The notes: generated from the sequence alone by a model not told the origin. Shown: positions 53,104-63,867, numbered from the stretch's first letter. The stretch is DNA of 64,000 bases from Rugamonas aquatica (GCF_009380215.1 NZ_WHUG01000006.1:1-64000); one strand, 5' to 3'. A program made the numbers and translations.

Positions 53104-54540
53104 TCAGTCCGTCTTTTTCACCACCGCGTAGCGTTCCAGCGTGCGCTTGCGCGCCTCGTCGTGCATGACCAGCGGCTCGGGGTAGTCGAGCGGCAGCATG
53201 CGTGGTGCCAGCCATGGGGCGTGGATTTCCTTGTCGGTCAAATCCTTCAGCTGCGGCAGGTAGCGGCGGATGAACTTGCCCTTGCTGTCGAATTTTTCCG
53301 ATTGCGTGACCGGGTTGAAGATGCGGAAGTAGGGCTGGGCGTCGCAGCCGGACGACGAGGCCCACTGCCAGCCGCCGTTGTTGGACGCCAGGTCGAAGTC
53401 GTTCAGGTGCAGCGCGAAATAGGCCTCGCCACGGCGCCAGTCTATGCCCAGGTCCTTGATCAGGAAGCAGGCCGTGACCATGCGCAGGCGGTTGTGCATA
53501 TAGCCGGTCTGGTTGATCTGGGCCATGGCGGCGTCGACCAGCGGATAGCCGGTGCGGCCTTCGCACCAGGCGGCGAACAGCTCGTCGGCTTGCGGTCCGG
53601 TTTCCCACTGGATGGCGTCGTAGGCGGGCTTGTAGGCGCCGCCCACCACGTGTGGGTTGTGGTACAGGATCATGGCGTAGAACTCGCGCCAGATCAATTC
53701 CGCCAGCCACACGGGCGCGCCTTCGCCGCCGGCGCCGCGCGCCATCAGGTCCACCACCGTCCGCACCAGATGCCGCACCGACAGCGTGCCGAAGCGGAAG
53801 TGCAGCGACAGGTAGGACGGTCCCTTCACGGATGGATAGTCGCGCGCATCCTTGTAGCCGGCGATGCGCGGCAGGAAGTCTTCGAACAACTGGGCCGCGC
53901 CGGACATGCCGGTCGGGATCTTCAGTTCGGCCAGATTGCTGGGCTCGAAGCCGAGTTCGGCCAGCGTCGGCAGCGCCGGGGCGCCGGCCGGCGGCGGCGC
54001 CAGACGCGCGGCGTGCGGTTCGATATGGTAGGGCGCCAGCACCGACGGATCGGCGTCGAGCCTCTTCAGCCAGGCGTTCTTGTACGGCGTGTAGACCGAG
54101 AACACGCCGCCGGTCTGCGACAGCACTTCGCTTTTCTCGAAGATCACCTGGTCTTTGTAGCTGAAGAACTGGCGGCCGTCGGCGCGCAGCGCGCGCTCCA
54201 CGGCGGCGTCGCGGGCGATGGCCTGCGGTTCATAGTCGTGGTTGCAGAATACGGCGTCCACGCCCAGTTCGGCGGCCAGCGCCGGGATCGCGGCGGCCGC
54301 GTCGGCGTGTTTGACGATCAGGTGGCCGCCCAGCTGTTGCAATTCCGCCGACACTTCGGCGATGCTGGCATGGATGAAGTCGACCCGCCGGTCGCGCCTT
54401 GGCAGGCCGTCCAGGATGGTGGTGTCGTAGACGAAAACGCAATACACGCGGGCGCTGTTCTGCAGCGCCTGGTTCAGGGCGACATGGTCGAAAACGCGCA
54501 AATCGCGGCGCAGCCAGACCAGGGAGGAATTCAGTTTCAT
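53104..54540 (-). CDS. phrB: Deoxyribodipyrimidine photolyase, class I
   Basis: A 478-residue flavoprotein that splits UV pyrimidine dimers with light. The N-terminal alpha/beta antenna domain opens LVWLRRDLRVFDHVAL. The FAD domain shows WREFYAMILYHNPHV, TGYPLVDAAMAQINQTGYMHNRLRM and the ending DFDLASNNGGWQWASSSGCDAQPYFRIFNP, matching class I CPD photolyases. The Asn of SNNGGWQW and the Trp chain appear intact. It is divergent from yqgE and marks the return to core genes. Confidence 0.95.
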   Translation of the reverse strand: MKLNSSLVWLRRDLRVFDHVALNQALQNSARVYCVFVYDTTILDGLPRRDRRVDFIHASIAEVSAELQQLGGHLIVKHADAAAAIPALAAELGVDAVFCNHDYEPQAIARDAAVERALRADGRQFFSYKDQVIFEKSEVLSQTGGVFSVYTPYKNAWLKRLDADPSVLAPYHIEPHAARLAPPPAGAPALPTLAELGFEPSNLAELKIPTGMSGAAQLFEDFLPRIAGYKDARDYPSVKGPSYLSLHFRFGTLSVRHLVRTVVDLMARGAGGEGAPVWLAELIWREFYAMILYHNPHVVGGAYKPAYDAIQWETGPQADELFAAWCEGRTGYPLVDAAMAQINQTGYMHNRLRMVTACFLIKDLGIDWRRGEAYFALHLNDFDLASNNGGWQWASSSGCDAQPYFRIFNPVTQSEKFDSKGKFIRRYLPQLKDLTDKEIHAPWLAPRMLPLDYPEPLVMHDEARKRTLERYAVVKKTD

Positions 54541-54673
54541 TCAGTCTGTGTCAATCTCGTGGGGGAACGCAAACATGGCCGCTTCCGCAATTCAGTGTAA
54601 ACTATCGCTTAGACAGAGTTGCTAGCCGCGCGAATACTACAGTAATTGTCAGCAGCACAGAAAGAACACGCAT

Positions 54674-55324
54674 ATGAAGAAAAGCAAAATCGGCAAAACT
54701 CTCCCTGTACCCGGCCTGCTGCAGGAAACCGGCGATCCCCTGGAAGCCACCGGCAGCGGCACGGCCACGACGCTCAACCTGGCAAATCATTTCCTGATTG
54801 CAATGCCTTCCATGCAAGATCCGATTTTCGGCGGCACCGTGGTGTATGTGTGCGAGCACAATGAAAACGGCGTGCTGGGCGTGGTCATCAACAAGCCGAC
54901 CGACATGACGATGGAAGTGCTGTTCGAGCGCATCGACCTCAAGCTGGAAGCCGGCGTCGATGTCGACGCCCCCATCATGTTCGGCGGCCCGGTGCAGGAC
55001 GACCGCGGCTTCGTGCTGCACACGCCGGGCCAGCGCTATTCATCGTCGCTGACCGTCACCAAGGACGTGGCCTTCACCACCTCGATCGACGTGCTGGAGG
55101 CCGTGGCCGCCGGCGACGGCCCGCAGCGCATGCTGGTGTCGATCGGCTACTCGGGCTGGAGTCCTGGCCAGCTGGAGGACGAAATCAGCCGCAACGGCTG
55201 GCTGACCGTCGGCGCCGATCCCGACATCCTGTTCAAGCTGCCCATCGAAGACCGCTACACGGCCGCCATGCGCCTGCTGGGCATCGACCCGCTGATGTTG
55301 ACCTCCGAGGCGGGTCACGCCTAA
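54674..55324 (+). CDS. yqgE: YqgE/AlgH family protein (UPF0301)
   Basis: A 216-residue protein of the conserved UPF0301 family. It has LANHFLIAMPSMQDPIFGGTVVYVCEHNENGVLGVVINKP and MFGGPVQDDRGFVLHTP, the diagnostic blocks. Its N-terminus is about 30 residues longer than E. coli YqgE. AlgH affects alginate regulation in Pseudomonas, but the molecular role is unknown. Its stop is followed directly by the ruvX ATG with no spacer. Confidence 0.93.
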   Translation: MKKSKIGKTLPVPGLLQETGDPLEATGSGTATTLNLANHFLIAMPSMQDPIFGGTVVYVCEHNENGVLGVVINKPTDMTMEVLFERIDLKLEAGVDVDAPIMFGGPVQDDRGFVLHTPGQRYSSSLTVTKDVAFTTSIDVLEAVAAGDGPQRMLVSIGYSGWSPGQLEDEISRNGWLTVGADPDILFKLPIEDRYTAAMRLLGIDPLMLTSEAGHA

Positions 55325-55711
55325 ATGACCATCGAGACCATCTTCGCTTTCGACTTCGGCGTCAAACGCATCGGTGTAGCCATGGGCAATACGATGATCC
55401 GCCAGGCCGAGCCCGTTAAAGTCATCAGCGCCATCGACAACGCCACCCGCTTTGCCGACATCGGCGCGCTGCTGGAAGAATGGAAGCCGGCCCGGCTGGT
55501 GGTCGGCCTGCCCATGCATCCGGACGGCGCCGAACACGAGATGACGGCGCGCGCGCGCAAGTTCGCCAACCAATTGCACGGCCGCTTCAGCCTGCCGGTG
55601 GAACTGGTCGACGAGCGCTATTCGTCGGCCGTGATCTCAGCCAAGCGCGGCGAGGTCATCGACGACCGCGCGGCCGCCATCATCCTGCAACAATATTTCG
55701 ACACCCACTGA
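55325..55711 (+). CDS. ruvX: Putative pre-16S rRNA nuclease / Holliday-junction resolvase YqgF
   Basis: A 128-residue RNase H-fold nuclease that trims the 16S rRNA 5' end and was first proposed as a resolvase. Acidic residues lie in FAFDFGVKRIGVAMG and VELVDERYSS, with LVVGLPMHPDG between, as in YqgF. Its ATG starts on the base after the yqgE stop. Size is typical (E. coli 138). Confidence 0.94.
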   Translation: MTIETIFAFDFGVKRIGVAMGNTMIRQAEPVKVISAIDNATRFADIGALLEEWKPARLVVGLPMHPDGAEHEMTARARKFANQLHGRFSLPVELVDERYSSAVISAKRGEVIDDRAAAIILQQYFDTH

Positions 55712-55716
55712 ATCCC

Positions 55717-56226
55717 ATGTCCACACTGAACCCCAACCAACTCGACGCCGAAGCGCTGTACGCGACCTTGCTGGCCGACGTCAAAGCCGGCCTGGCCGGC
55801 GTGGCCGATGTCGCCATCGTCGGCATCCACTCCGGCGGCGCCTGGATCGCCGAGCGCCTCGCGGCCGACCTCGGCCTGTCCGCCCGCTGCGGCGTGCTGG
55901 ACGTGTCCTTCTATCGCGACGATTACGCCAAGAAGGGCTTGCCCGCCGACGTCAAGCCGACCAATATCGGTTTCGAAGTGGCGGCCGCCAACCTGCTGCT
56001 GGTGGACGACGTGCTGTACACCGGCCGCACCACCCGTGCCGCGATCAACGAGCTGTTCGACTACGGCCGTCCGGCGCGCATCATGCTGGCCGCGCTGGTC
56101 GACCGTGGCGAGCGCCAGCTGCCGGTGGCTGCCGATTTCGTCGCCGCGCACGTGCAGGTGCCGCCGGGACAGGCGCTGGTGCTCAAGCGCGCCGACGATG
56201 GAAAATTTACGCTAACCATAGAATAA
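55717..56226 (+). CDS. pyrR: Bifunctional pyr operon regulator / uracil phosphoribosyltransferase
   Basis: A 169-residue PRTase-fold protein with the PRPP loop [18 protein letters not shown] and [15 protein letters not shown] at the nucleotide end. In Bacillus PyrR is an RNA-binding attenuator; in Gram-negatives such as Pseudomonas it influences pyr gene expression. It lies 4 nt before pyrB. I saw no Bacillus-type anti-antiterminator in the tiny gaps here, so any control would be by another route. Confidence 0.93.
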   Translation: MSTLNPNQLDAEALYATLLADVKAGLAGVADVAIVGIHSGGAWIAERLAADLGLSARCGVLDVSFYRDDYAKKGLPADVKPTNIGFEVAAANLLLVDDVLYTGRTTRAAINELFDYGRPARIMLAALVDRGERQLPVAADFVAAHVQVPPGQALVLKRADDGKFTLTIE

Positions 56227-56230
56227 AACC

Positions 56231-57196
56231 ATGCTTAATCCGCAACTGAATAAACACGGCGAGCTCCAGCACTTGCTGTCGATCGAGGGACTGCCTAAGT
56301 CCATCGTCAACCACATCCTGGACACCGCCTCGTCGTTCGTCGGCATCTCCGACCGCGACGTCAAGAAAGTCCCGCTGATGCGCGGCAAGTCGGTGTTCAA
56401 CCTGTTCTTCGAGAACTCCACGCGCACCCGCACCACCTTCGAGATCGCCTCGAAGCGTTTGTCGGCCGACGTAATTAACCTGAACATCCAGGCCTCGTCC
56501 GCCAGCAAGGGCGAATCGCTGCTCGACACCATCGACAACCTGTCGGCCATGCACGCCGATATGTTCGTGGTGCGCCATGCGCAGTCGGGCGCGCCCTACC
56601 TGATCGCCAAGCACCTGCACGACACCAAGCAGTCGCACGTGCACGTGGTCAACGCCGGCGACGGCCGCCACGCGCACCCGACGCAAGGCTTGCTGGACAT
56701 GTACACCATCCGCCACTACAAGAAGGACTTCACCAACCTGACGGTGGCGATTGTCGGCGACATCCTGCACAGCCGCGTGGCCCGTTCCGACATCCACGCG
56801 CTGACCACGCTGGGCGTGCCGGAAGTGCGCGCCATCGGCCCGCACACGCTGCTGCCGGGCGGCCTGGAGCAGATGGGCGTACGCACCTTCACCAATATGG
56901 AAGAGGGCTTGAAGGGCGTCGACGTCATCATCATGCTGCGCCTGCAGAACGAGCGCATGAGCGGCGCGCTGCTGCCGTCGGCGCAGGAATACTTCAAGAG
57001 CTACGGCCTGACGCCGGAACGCCTGGCGCTGGCCAAGCCGGACGCGATCGTCATGCACCCGGGTCCGATGAACCGCGGCGTCGAGATCGACTCGGCGGTG
57101 GCGGACGGCCCGCAGGCGGTGATACTGCCGCAGGTGACTTTCGGGATCGCAGTACGCATGGCGGTAATGAGCATAGTGGCGGGGACGCAGGGATGA
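56231..57196 (+). CDS. pyrB: Aspartate carbamoyltransferase, catalytic chain
   Basis: A 321-residue enzyme for the committed step of pyrimidine synthesis. The carbamoyl-phosphate site [19 protein letters not shown] near residue 55 and HPTQGLLDM near residue 147 are intact. No pyrI regulatory gene is next to it; instead a dihydroorotase-like gene overlaps its stop (ATGA), the arrangement of class A ATCases, where the two proteins form a large complex. Confidence 0.96.
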   Translation: MLNPQLNKHGELQHLLSIEGLPKSIVNHILDTASSFVGISDRDVKKVPLMRGKSVFNLFFENSTRTRTTFEIASKRLSADVINLNIQASSASKGESLLDTIDNLSAMHADMFVVRHAQSGAPYLIAKHLHDTKQSHVHVVNAGDGRHAHPTQGLLDMYTIRHYKKDFTNLTVAIVGDILHSRVARSDIHALTTLGVPEVRAIGPHTLLPGGLEQMGVRTFTNMEEGLKGVDVIIMLRLQNERMSGALLPSAQEYFKSYGLTPERLALAKPDAIVMHPGPMNRGVEIDSAVADGPQAVILPQVTFGIAVRMAVMSIVAGTQG

Positions 57197-58506
57197 ACGC
57201 AGGCATGAAACTACACATTAAAAACGGCCACCTGATCGATCCGGCCAACGGCATCGACGGCAAGAACGACCTCTACATCGCCGACGGCAAAGTGCTGGCG
57301 GTGGGCAGCGCGCCGGCCGGCTTCACGGCCGACCAGACCATCGACGCCAGCGGCCTGATCGTCTCGCCCGGCTTCGTCGACCTGTCGGCGCGCCTGCGCG
57401 AACCGGGCTATGAATACAAGGCCACGCTGGAATCGGAAATGCAGGCCGCCATGCAGGGCGGCGTCACCAGCCTGATCTGCCCGCCGGACACCGATCCGGT
57501 GCTGGACGAGCCCGGCCTGGTGGAGATGCTGAAGTACCGCGCCAAGACGCTGAACCAGGCCCACGTGCACCCGCTGGGCGCGCTGACCGTCGGCCTCAAA
57601 GGCAAGGCGCTGACCGAGATGGCCGAGCTGACCGAAGCCGGCTGCATCGGCTTCGCACAGGCGGAAGAGCCGATCGAAGACACCAATGTGCTGCTGCGCG
57701 CCATGCAGTACGCCAAGACCTTCAACTACACCGTGTGGCTGCGTCCGCAGGACGCGCACATCGGCCGTGGCGGCATCGCGGCCAGCGGCCCGCTGGCTTC
57801 GCGCCTGGGCCTGTCCGGCGTGCCGGTGATGTCGGAGACCATCGCGCTGCACACGATCTTCGAGCTGATGCGTTCGACCGGCGCCCGCGTGCACCTGTGC
57901 CGCATGTCGTCGGCGGCCGGCCTGGAGCTGGTGCGCAACGCCAAGAAGGAAGGCTTGCCCGTCACCTGCGACGTTGGCGCCCACCACATCCACCTGACCG
58001 ACGCCGACATCGGCTTCTTCGATTCGAACGCGCGCGTGACGCCGCCGTTCCGCAGCCAGCGCGACCGCGATGCGATCCGCTTCGGCCTGCTGGACGGCAC
58101 CGTTGATGCATTGTGCTCGGACCACACGCCGGTCGACGACGACGAGAAGCTGCTGCCGTTCGGAGAAGCCTCGCCCGGCGCCACCGGCCTGGAACTGCTG
58201 CTGTCGCTGGCGCTGAAATGGGCCGACGACTACGCCGCCACCCAGGATACGGGCGCCGTGCGTCCGCTGGCGCGCGCGCTGGCCCGCATCACGTCCGACG
58301 CGGCCCGCGTGGCCGGGCTGGACGCGGGCACCTTGTCGGTCGGCGCTACCGCCGATGTCTGCCTGTTCGATGCTGACGCGCGCTGGACGGTGGAAGCCTC
58401 GGCGCTGGCCAGCCAGGGCAAGCACACGCCTTTCGTCGGCTACAACCTGGCCGGCCAGGTCCGCACCACCATCGTTGCGGGGCACGTCGCCTTCCAACGC
58501 AGCTGA
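57193..58506 (+). CDS. pyrC': Dihydroorotase-like protein PyrC', probably inactive
   Basis: A 437-residue amidohydrolase-fold protein. The region that in active dihydroorotases reads DxHxHxREPG is [12 protein letters not shown], so both metal-binding histidines are missing. Other family residues remain ([24 protein letters not shown]). Pseudomonas PyrC' is a similar non-catalytic partner that is structurally required for ATCase. ATG overlaps the pyrB stop; a second ATG four codons later is possible. A working dihydroorotase must be encoded outside this window. Confidence 0.9.
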   Translation: MNAGMKLHIKNGHLIDPANGIDGKNDLYIADGKVLAVGSAPAGFTADQTIDASGLIVSPGFVDLSARLREPGYEYKATLESEMQAAMQGGVTSLICPPDTDPVLDEPGLVEMLKYRAKTLNQAHVHPLGALTVGLKGKALTEMAELTEAGCIGFAQAEEPIEDTNVLLRAMQYAKTFNYTVWLRPQDAHIGRGGIAASGPLASRLGLSGVPVMSETIALHTIFELMRSTGARVHLCRMSSAAGLELVRNAKKEGLPVTCDVGAHHIHLTDADIGFFDSNARVTPPFRSQRDRDAIRFGLLDGTVDALCSDHTPVDDDEKLLPFGEASPGATGLELLLSLALKWADDYAATQDTGAVRPLARALARITSDAARVAGLDAGTLSVGATADVCLFDADARWTVEASALASQGKHTPFVGYNLAGQVRTTIVAGHVAFQRS

Positions 58507-58515
58507 TCGGATGGC

Positions 58516-59262
58516 ATGAAGATTTCGATGATCTTCCGCCTCGCGCGGGTGTTTTTGCATGTGCTGTTGGGGATGGCGATCTGTGCGACCGTGTTCCCGT
58601 GGAGTGGACAGGAAAAGCGTAACGGCCACATCCGCCGCTGGTCGACCCGGCTGCTGGCGATGTGCAATGTGACGGTGGAGCAGAGCGCCGGCGTGCCGCT
58701 GCTGGACCGGGCGATGGTGGTGGCCAATCACGTGTCGTGGCTGGACATCTTCGTCATCCACAGTCTGCATCCGAGTCATTTCGTCGCCAAGGCCGAGATC
58801 CGCTCGTGGCCGCTGGCCGGATGGCTGGCGGAGAAGGCCGGCACCGTGTTCATCTCGCGCGGCAACCGGCGCGACCTGCGGCATATCTTCAAGGGCCTGG
58901 TGCACAGCCTGGAGCGCGGCGAGCGCGTGGCCTTCTTCCCGGAAGGCACGACGGCGGCGCAGGGCAATCTGCTGCCGTTCCACGCCAATCTGTTCGAGGC
59001 GGCGATTGATGCCAAGGTGCCGGTGCAGGCGATCGCGCTGTCTTACCGCGATCCGTCCGGCGCTTCGCATCCGTCGGTGGACTTCATCGGCGAGACCACT
59101 TTCGCCGAGAGCATCATGCTGATACTGAGCGGTTCACCGGTTCGTGCCAGGCTGACGATCTTGCCGGCCATCGCCAGCATCGGCGCGCACCGGCGTGACC
59201 TGGCGGAGGCCACGCACCAGGCCGTCGCCGCCGCGCTGGGCGTGACGGCCAGCCCGCACTAG
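58516..59262 (+). CDS. plsC: 1-acyl-sn-glycerol-3-phosphate acyltransferase
   Basis: A 248-residue membrane acyltransferase that makes phosphatidate. The NHxxxxD catalytic motif is VANHVSWLDIFVIH near residue 71 and the phosphate-binding motif is FFPEGTTAAQG. One N-terminal helix (VFLHVLLGMAICATVFPW) anchors it. It follows pyrC' after 9 nt and is probably the last gene of the yqgE-pyr run. Its last 4 nt overlap the convergent apaH. Confidence 0.93.
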   Translation: MKISMIFRLARVFLHVLLGMAICATVFPWSGQEKRNGHIRRWSTRLLAMCNVTVEQSAGVPLLDRAMVVANHVSWLDIFVIHSLHPSHFVAKAEIRSWPLAGWLAEKAGTVFISRGNRRDLRHIFKGLVHSLERGERVAFFPEGTTAAQGNLLPFHANLFEAAIDAKVPVQAIALSYRDPSGASHPSVDFIGETTFAESIMLILSGSPVRARLTILPAIASIGAHRRDLAEATHQAVAAALGVTASPH

Positions 59263-60122
59263 GCTTTCTTGCCGCTGTGCTGCTGGAATTCCGGGCACTG
59301 CACTTGCAGCAGGCTGCGGTCTTCCAGGCACACGGCGGTCAGTTGGCCGCCCCACACGCAGCCGCTGTCGAGGCCGATCAAATGCGGTTTCAGGGTCAGC
59401 CCCAGCGCCGACCAGTGGCCGAACACCACCGTCTCCTTGCGGCTGCGCCGGCCCGGCACCTCGAACCACGGCATCAGGCCCGAGCCTTCCTCGGCCTTGC
59501 CGCTTTCCTTCATCTTGAAATCCATCACGCCGTCGGCGTCGCAGAAGCGCAGCCGCGTCATCGCGTTGATGATGCAGCGCAGCCGGTCCGCGCCTTGCAG
59601 GTCGTCGCTCCATTGGTCGGGCAGGTTGCCGTACATCTCGGCCAGGAACTCCGCCATGTTCGGACCGCGCAGCATCTGCTGCACTTCGCCGGCCAGCGCC
59701 ATCGCCTGCGCCGCCGTCCATTGCGGCAGCAGGCCGGCGTGCACCAGCACATGGCCCTGGGTGTGGATGGCCAGCGGACGGCGCCGCAGCCAGTCGATCA
59801 GCTCGTCGCGGTCGGGCGCATGCAGGATCTCGGCCAGCGTGTCGGACTTGTGCTCGGGCCGGATGCCATACGCCACGGCCAGCAAATGCAGGTCGTGATT
59901 GCCGAGCACGCTGTCGATGCGGCCGCCGCTGCCCATCGCCAGCGCGCGCACGTGGCGCAGCGTGGCCAGCGAATCGGGGCCGCGATTGATCAGGTCGCCT
60001 GCGAAGAAAATGCGGTGCTCCACGCCGGGATCGCGCAGTTCCGCATCCGTGTTGACGCGATCAAGCAGGGAAAGTGTTTGCTCATGGCAACCTTGAAGGT
60101 CGCCAATCAAGTAGGTTCTCAT
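59259..60122 (-). CDS. apaH: Symmetrical bis(5'-nucleosyl)-tetraphosphatase
   Basis: A 287-residue metallophosphatase that cleaves Ap4A to two ADP and can remove Np4 caps from RNA. The motifs YLIGDLQGCHEQ, FFAGDLINRGPDS and VLGNHDLHLLAVAYG are those of ApaH, with Gln in GDLQG in place of His of general phosphatases as is usual for the family. Divergent from the rhamnose operon. Confidence 0.95.
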   Translation of the reverse strand: MRTYLIGDLQGCHEQTLSLLDRVNTDAELRDPGVEHRIFFAGDLINRGPDSLATLRHVRALAMGSGGRIDSVLGNHDLHLLAVAYGIRPEHKSDTLAEILHAPDRDELIDWLRRRPLAIHTQGHVLVHAGLLPQWTAAQAMALAGEVQQMLRGPNMAEFLAEMYGNLPDQWSDDLQGADRLRCIINAMTRLRFCDADGVMDFKMKESGKAEEGSGLMPWFEVPGRRSRKETVVFGHWSALGLTLKPHLIGLDSGCVWGGQLTAVCLEDRSLLQVQCPEFQQHSGKKA

Positions 60123-60262
60123 GGTTTGGTGGGTTTGCGTTTAGCCGTTACGAAAAATATTGCCAAAAAGGTCCGGCACGCGAACGAATTTTCTCACCTG
60201 CGAGCGCAAGATCACATAAAATTGTAGCCATTGCTAAATTAACTTGCTCTACGGGATACTAA

Positions 60263-61336
60263 ATGATTTTTGTGACGGGTGGTGCTGGTTTTATCGGTTC
60301 GAATTTTGTGTTGGATTGGCTGGCGCAAAGCGATGAACCAGTCCTTAACTATGACAAACTCACGTACGCAGGCAACCTGAACAACCTGGCTACGCTGAAA
60401 CAGGATGCGCGCCACACCTTCGTGCGCGGCGACATCTGCGACCAGGCCCAGGTGCTGGCGCTGTTCCAGCAGCACAAGCCGCGCGCCGTCGTGCACTTCG
60501 CCGCCGAAAGCCATGTGGACCGTTCCATCCTCGGTCCTGGCGAGTTCATCAACACCAACATCAACGGCACCTTCAGCCTGCTCGAAGCCACGCGCGCCTA
60601 CTGGTCGGCGCTGCCGGAGGACGAGAAGGCGGCGTTCCGCTTCCTGCACGTGTCCACCGATGAAGTCTACGGCACGCTGGGCCCGGACGATGCGCCGTTC
60701 AGCGAGACCACCGCGTTCGCGCCGAACAGCCCTTACTCGGCATCGAAGGCCGCTTCGGACCATCTGGTGCGCTCCTACCACCACACCTACGGCCTGCCGA
60801 CGGTGACCACCAACTGCTCCAACAACTACGGCCCGTATCACTTCCCGGAAAAACTGATCCCGCTGATTATCGCCAACGCGCAAGCGGGCAAGCCGCTGCC
60901 GATCTACGGCGACGGCCAGCAGGTGCGCGACTGGCTGTACGTCAGCGACCACTGCGCCGCGATCCGCCGCGTGCTGGAAGCGGGCCGCCTGGGCGAGACC
61001 TACAACGTCGGCGGCTGGAACGAGATGGCCAACCTGGACGTGGTGCACACGCTGTGCGACATGCTGGATAAACTGAAACCGAAAGCCGATGGCGCCAGCT
61101 ATCGCGCGCAGATCACCTACGTCAAGGACAGGCCCGGCCACGACCGCCGCTACGCCATCGACGCCCGCAAGCTGGAACGCGAACTGGGCTGGAAACCGGC
61201 CGAGACCTTCGAGACCGGCATCGCCAAGACCGTGCAGTGGTACCTGGAGAACCAGGCCTGGGTCGCCGACGTGCAGTCGGGCAGCTATGCCAAGTGGGTG
61301 GAAACCAATTACTTTAATCGCGAAGGCCAGCAATGA
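60263..61336 (+). CDS. rfbB: dTDP-glucose 4,6-dehydratase
   Basis: A 357-residue extended SDR enzyme, second step of dTDP-L-rhamnose synthesis. The NAD motif is [25 protein letters not shown] and [12 protein letters not shown] hold the Thr, Asp, Glu, Tyr and Lys catalytic set. First gene of rfbBADC, whose members all overlap by 4 nt. The 140-nt gap to apaH should hold its promoter; I could not pick a clear one. Confidence 0.97.
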   Translation: MIFVTGGAGFIGSNFVLDWLAQSDEPVLNYDKLTYAGNLNNLATLKQDARHTFVRGDICDQAQVLALFQQHKPRAVVHFAAESHVDRSILGPGEFINTNINGTFSLLEATRAYWSALPEDEKAAFRFLHVSTDEVYGTLGPDDAPFSETTAFAPNSPYSASKAASDHLVRSYHHTYGLPTVTTNCSNNYGPYHFPEKLIPLIIANAQAGKPLPIYGDGQQVRDWLYVSDHCAAIRRVLEAGRLGETYNVGGWNEMANLDVVHTLCDMLDKLKPKADGASYRAQITYVKDRPGHDRRYAIDARKLERELGWKPAETFETGIAKTVQWYLENQAWVADVQSGSYAKWVETNYFNREGQQ

Positions 61337-62229
61337 GCAACTCTAACCGCAAAGGCATCATCCTGGCAGGGGGCTCCGGCACCCGCCTGTATCCGGTGAC
61401 GATGAGCGTCTCCAAGCAGCTGCTGCCGATCTACGACAAGCCGATGATCTACCATCCGCTGACGGTGCTGATGTTGGCCGGCATGACCGAGATCCTGCTG
61501 ATCTCGACGCCGCAGGACACGCCGCGCTTCAAGGATCTGCTGGGCGACGGCAGCCAGTGGGGCATCAGCATCAGCTACGCGGTGCAGCCATCGCCGGACG
61601 GCCTGGCGCAAGCCTTCATCATCGGCAAGGAATTCGTCGGCGATTCGCCGTCGGCGCTGATCCTGGGCGATAACATCTACTACGGCAACGACCTGGACGC
61701 CTTGCTGCGCCACGCCACCGAGCAGACCAGCGGCGCCACCGTGTTCGCCTATCACGTGCAAGACCCGGAACGCTATGGCGTGGTCGAGTTCGATGCGAAC
61801 CGTACCGCCGTGTCGATCGAGGAAAAACCCGTCAAGCCGAAGTCGAACTACGCCGTCACCGGCCTGTATTTCTACGACAACCAGGTGTGCGACATCGCCG
61901 CCGGCATCAAGCCGTCCGCGCGCGGCGAGCTGGAGATCACCGACGTCAACCGCGTCTACCTGGAAAAGCAGCAGCTCAACGTCGAGGTGATGGGGCGCGG
62001 CATGGCCTGGCTGGACACCGGCACCCATGAGTCGCTGCTCGATGCCTCGCAATTCATCGCCACCATCGAAAAACGCCAGGGCCTGAAAGTGGCTTGCCCG
62101 GAAGAGATCGCTTACCGCAAGGGCTATATCGACGCCGCCCAGCTGCGCAAGCTGGCCGAGCCGCTGAAGAAAAACAATTACGGCCAGTATCTGCTGCAAA
62201 TCCTCGAAGACAAGGTCGTGCCGCGATGA
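61333..62229 (+). CDS. rfbA: Glucose-1-phosphate thymidylyltransferase
   Basis: A 298-residue nucleotidyltransferase making dTDP-glucose, first step of the pathway. The signature [26 protein letters not shown] is complete, with [13 protein letters not shown] and [24 protein letters not shown] overlaps the rfbB stop by 4 nt; rfbC overlaps its end in the same way. Confidence 0.97.
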   Translation: MSNSNRKGIILAGGSGTRLYPVTMSVSKQLLPIYDKPMIYHPLTVLMLAGMTEILLISTPQDTPRFKDLLGDGSQWGISISYAVQPSPDGLAQAFIIGKEFVGDSPSALILGDNIYYGNDLDALLRHATEQTSGATVFAYHVQDPERYGVVEFDANRTAVSIEEKPVKPKSNYAVTGLYFYDNQVCDIAAGIKPSARGELEITDVNRVYLEKQQLNVEVMGRGMAWLDTGTHESLLDASQFIATIEKRQGLKVACPEEIAYRKGYIDAAQLRKLAEPLKKNNYGQYLLQILEDKVVPR

Positions 62230-62774
62230 ATGTGATCGCTACTCCGCTGGAAGGCTTGCTGGTGCTGGAGCCGCGCGTGTTCGGCGACGACCGCGGCTTT
62301 TTCTACGAGAGCTTCAACGCCCGCCGTTTCGCCGAGCTGACCGGCGTCATCTTGCCCTTCGTGCAGGACAACCACTCGCGCTCGGCCAAGGGCGTGCTGC
62401 GCGGCCTGCACTATCAGATCCAGCAGGCGCAGGGCAAGCTGGTGCGCGTCACCGCCGGCAGCGTGTTCGATGTCGCCGTGGATTTGCGCAAGAGCTCGCC
62501 GACCTTCGGCCAGTGGTTCGGCACCGAGCTGTCGGCCGAGAACAAGAAGCAGATGTGGATACCGCCCGGTTTCGCGCACGGCTTCGTCGTCACCAGCGAT
62601 GCCGCCGAATTCCTCTACAAGACCACCGACTACTGGGCGCCCGAGCATGAGCGGGCCATCCTGTGGAACGATCCGGCCATCGGCATACTGTGGCCGGCGC
62701 TGGACGCCGCGCCGCTGCTGTCCGGTAAAGACCAGGCCGCCGCACTGCTGGCCGACGCCGAGGTGTTTGCATGA
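62226..62774 (+). CDS. rfbC: dTDP-4-dehydrorhamnose 3,5-epimerase
   Basis: A 182-residue cupin epimerase. [38 protein letters not shown] (catalytic His) and [22 protein letters not shown] (Tyr pair) are diagnostic. ATG overlaps the rfbA stop; the frame is open earlier but within rfbA. Confidence 0.96.
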   Translation: MNVIATPLEGLLVLEPRVFGDDRGFFYESFNARRFAELTGVILPFVQDNHSRSAKGVLRGLHYQIQQAQGKLVRVTAGSVFDVAVDLRKSSPTFGQWFGTELSAENKKQMWIPPGFAHGFVVTSDAAEFLYKTTDYWAPEHERAILWNDPAIGILWPALDAAPLLSGKDQAAALLADAEVFA

Positions 62775-63628
62775 AAATCCTGCTGACCGGCAGTACCGGC
62801 CAGGTGGGGTATGAACTGGCGCGCAGCCTGCAGGGCATAGGCGAGGTGGTGGCGGTGGACCGCCAGGTGATGGACTTGTCCGACCTGGACCAGGTGCGCG
62901 ATGTCATCCGCCGCGAAAAGCCGCAGCTGATCGTCAACCCGGCCGCCTACACGGCGGTCGACAAGGCCGAGAGCGAGCCGGCGCTGGCGCACCGCGTCAA
63001 CGCCGAAGCGCCCGGCCTGATGGCGCAGGAAGCCAGGCTGCTGGGCGCGGCCATGGTGCATTACTCGACCGACTATGTGTTCGACGGCAGCCAGCCGTCG
63101 GCGCGGGTGGAGGACGACGCCACCGGCCCGCTCAATGTCTACGGCGCCAGCAAGCTGGCCGGCGAACAAGCCATCGCCGCAGCCGGCATTCCGCACCTGA
63201 TCTTCCGCACCAGCTGGGTGTACGGCATGCGCGGCAAGAACTTCCTGTTGACCATGCTGCGCCTGGCCAAAGAGCGCGACGAGCTGCGCGTGGTGGCCGA
63301 CCAGCACGGCGCGCCGACCTGGAGCCGCACCATCGCCGACACCACCGCGCTGGTGCTGTCGCAAGCCCACGCGGGCGGACGCGAGTGGTGGGTGCAGAAC
63401 AGCGGCGTGTATCACCTGAGCGCCCAGGGCCAGACCACCTGGTTCGAGTTCACCCAGGCCATCGTCGCAGCGGCCGGGCTGGAATGCCGCGTGCTGCCGA
63501 TCACCAGCGCCGAATACCCGGTGCCGGCCCAACGTCCCCGGTACTCGGTGATGTCGTCCGAGCGGCTGATGGCGCGCTTCTGTCATTTGCCGGATTGGAA
63601 AGACGCCTTGCACCTGTGCATGGAGTAA
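62771..63628 (+). CDS. rfbD: dTDP-4-dehydrorhamnose reductase
   Basis: A 285-residue SDR enzyme for the last step of dTDP-L-rhamnose synthesis. NAD(P) loop LLTGSTGQVGYELARSL, VHYSTDYVFDG and YGASKLAGEQA (Tyr, Lys) are intact. ATG overlaps the rfbC stop. The rhamnose made here probably feeds the glycan pathway whose first transferase begins at the right edge. Confidence 0.96.
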   Translation: MKILLTGSTGQVGYELARSLQGIGEVVAVDRQVMDLSDLDQVRDVIRREKPQLIVNPAAYTAVDKAESEPALAHRVNAEAPGLMAQEARLLGAAMVHYSTDYVFDGSQPSARVEDDATGPLNVYGASKLAGEQAIAAAGIPHLIFRTSWVYGMRGKNFLLTMLRLAKERDELRVVADQHGAPTWSRTIADTTALVLSQAHAGGREWWVQNSGVYHLSAQGQTTWFEFTQAIVAAAGLECRVLPITSAEYPVPAQRPRYSVMSSERLMARFCHLPDWKDALHLCME

Positions 63629-63687
63629 CTTCCCCCAGTTGTATCGATTGGTAAGCAATGCCGCCCGCTTGACGGGCTGCTGCTATG

Positions 63688-63711
63688 ATGCGGGCGCGCC
63701 GCCGCCCGCAT
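63688..63711. other. GC-rich hairpin downstream of rfbD
   Basis: ATGCGGGCG pairs perfectly with CGCCCGCAT around a 6-nt loop, but no T-run follows. It lies in the 239-nt gap before the glycosyltransferase gene and may be an attenuator or 3' stabilising stem of the rfb mRNA. The rest of the gap shows no gene. Confidence 0.35.
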
Positions 63712-63867
63712 GCCGCGCGCGGCGTTGCAAACCGGCCAATATTCGATGCCTATCGGTTATTACCGGCTATCAATTTAAGACCGCCCCGCTTAATCCGGTA
63801 CAATCGCGTGTTAGCGTACTGGCCATCCATATCGGTTAGCGTCTCCGGTAATTTCGTATAGATAAAT

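Noticed and set aside
63639-63839. Frame of 66 codons after rfbD
   Set aside because: Contains the GC-rich hairpin, has an alternative start without ribosome site, and shows no protein-like pattern.
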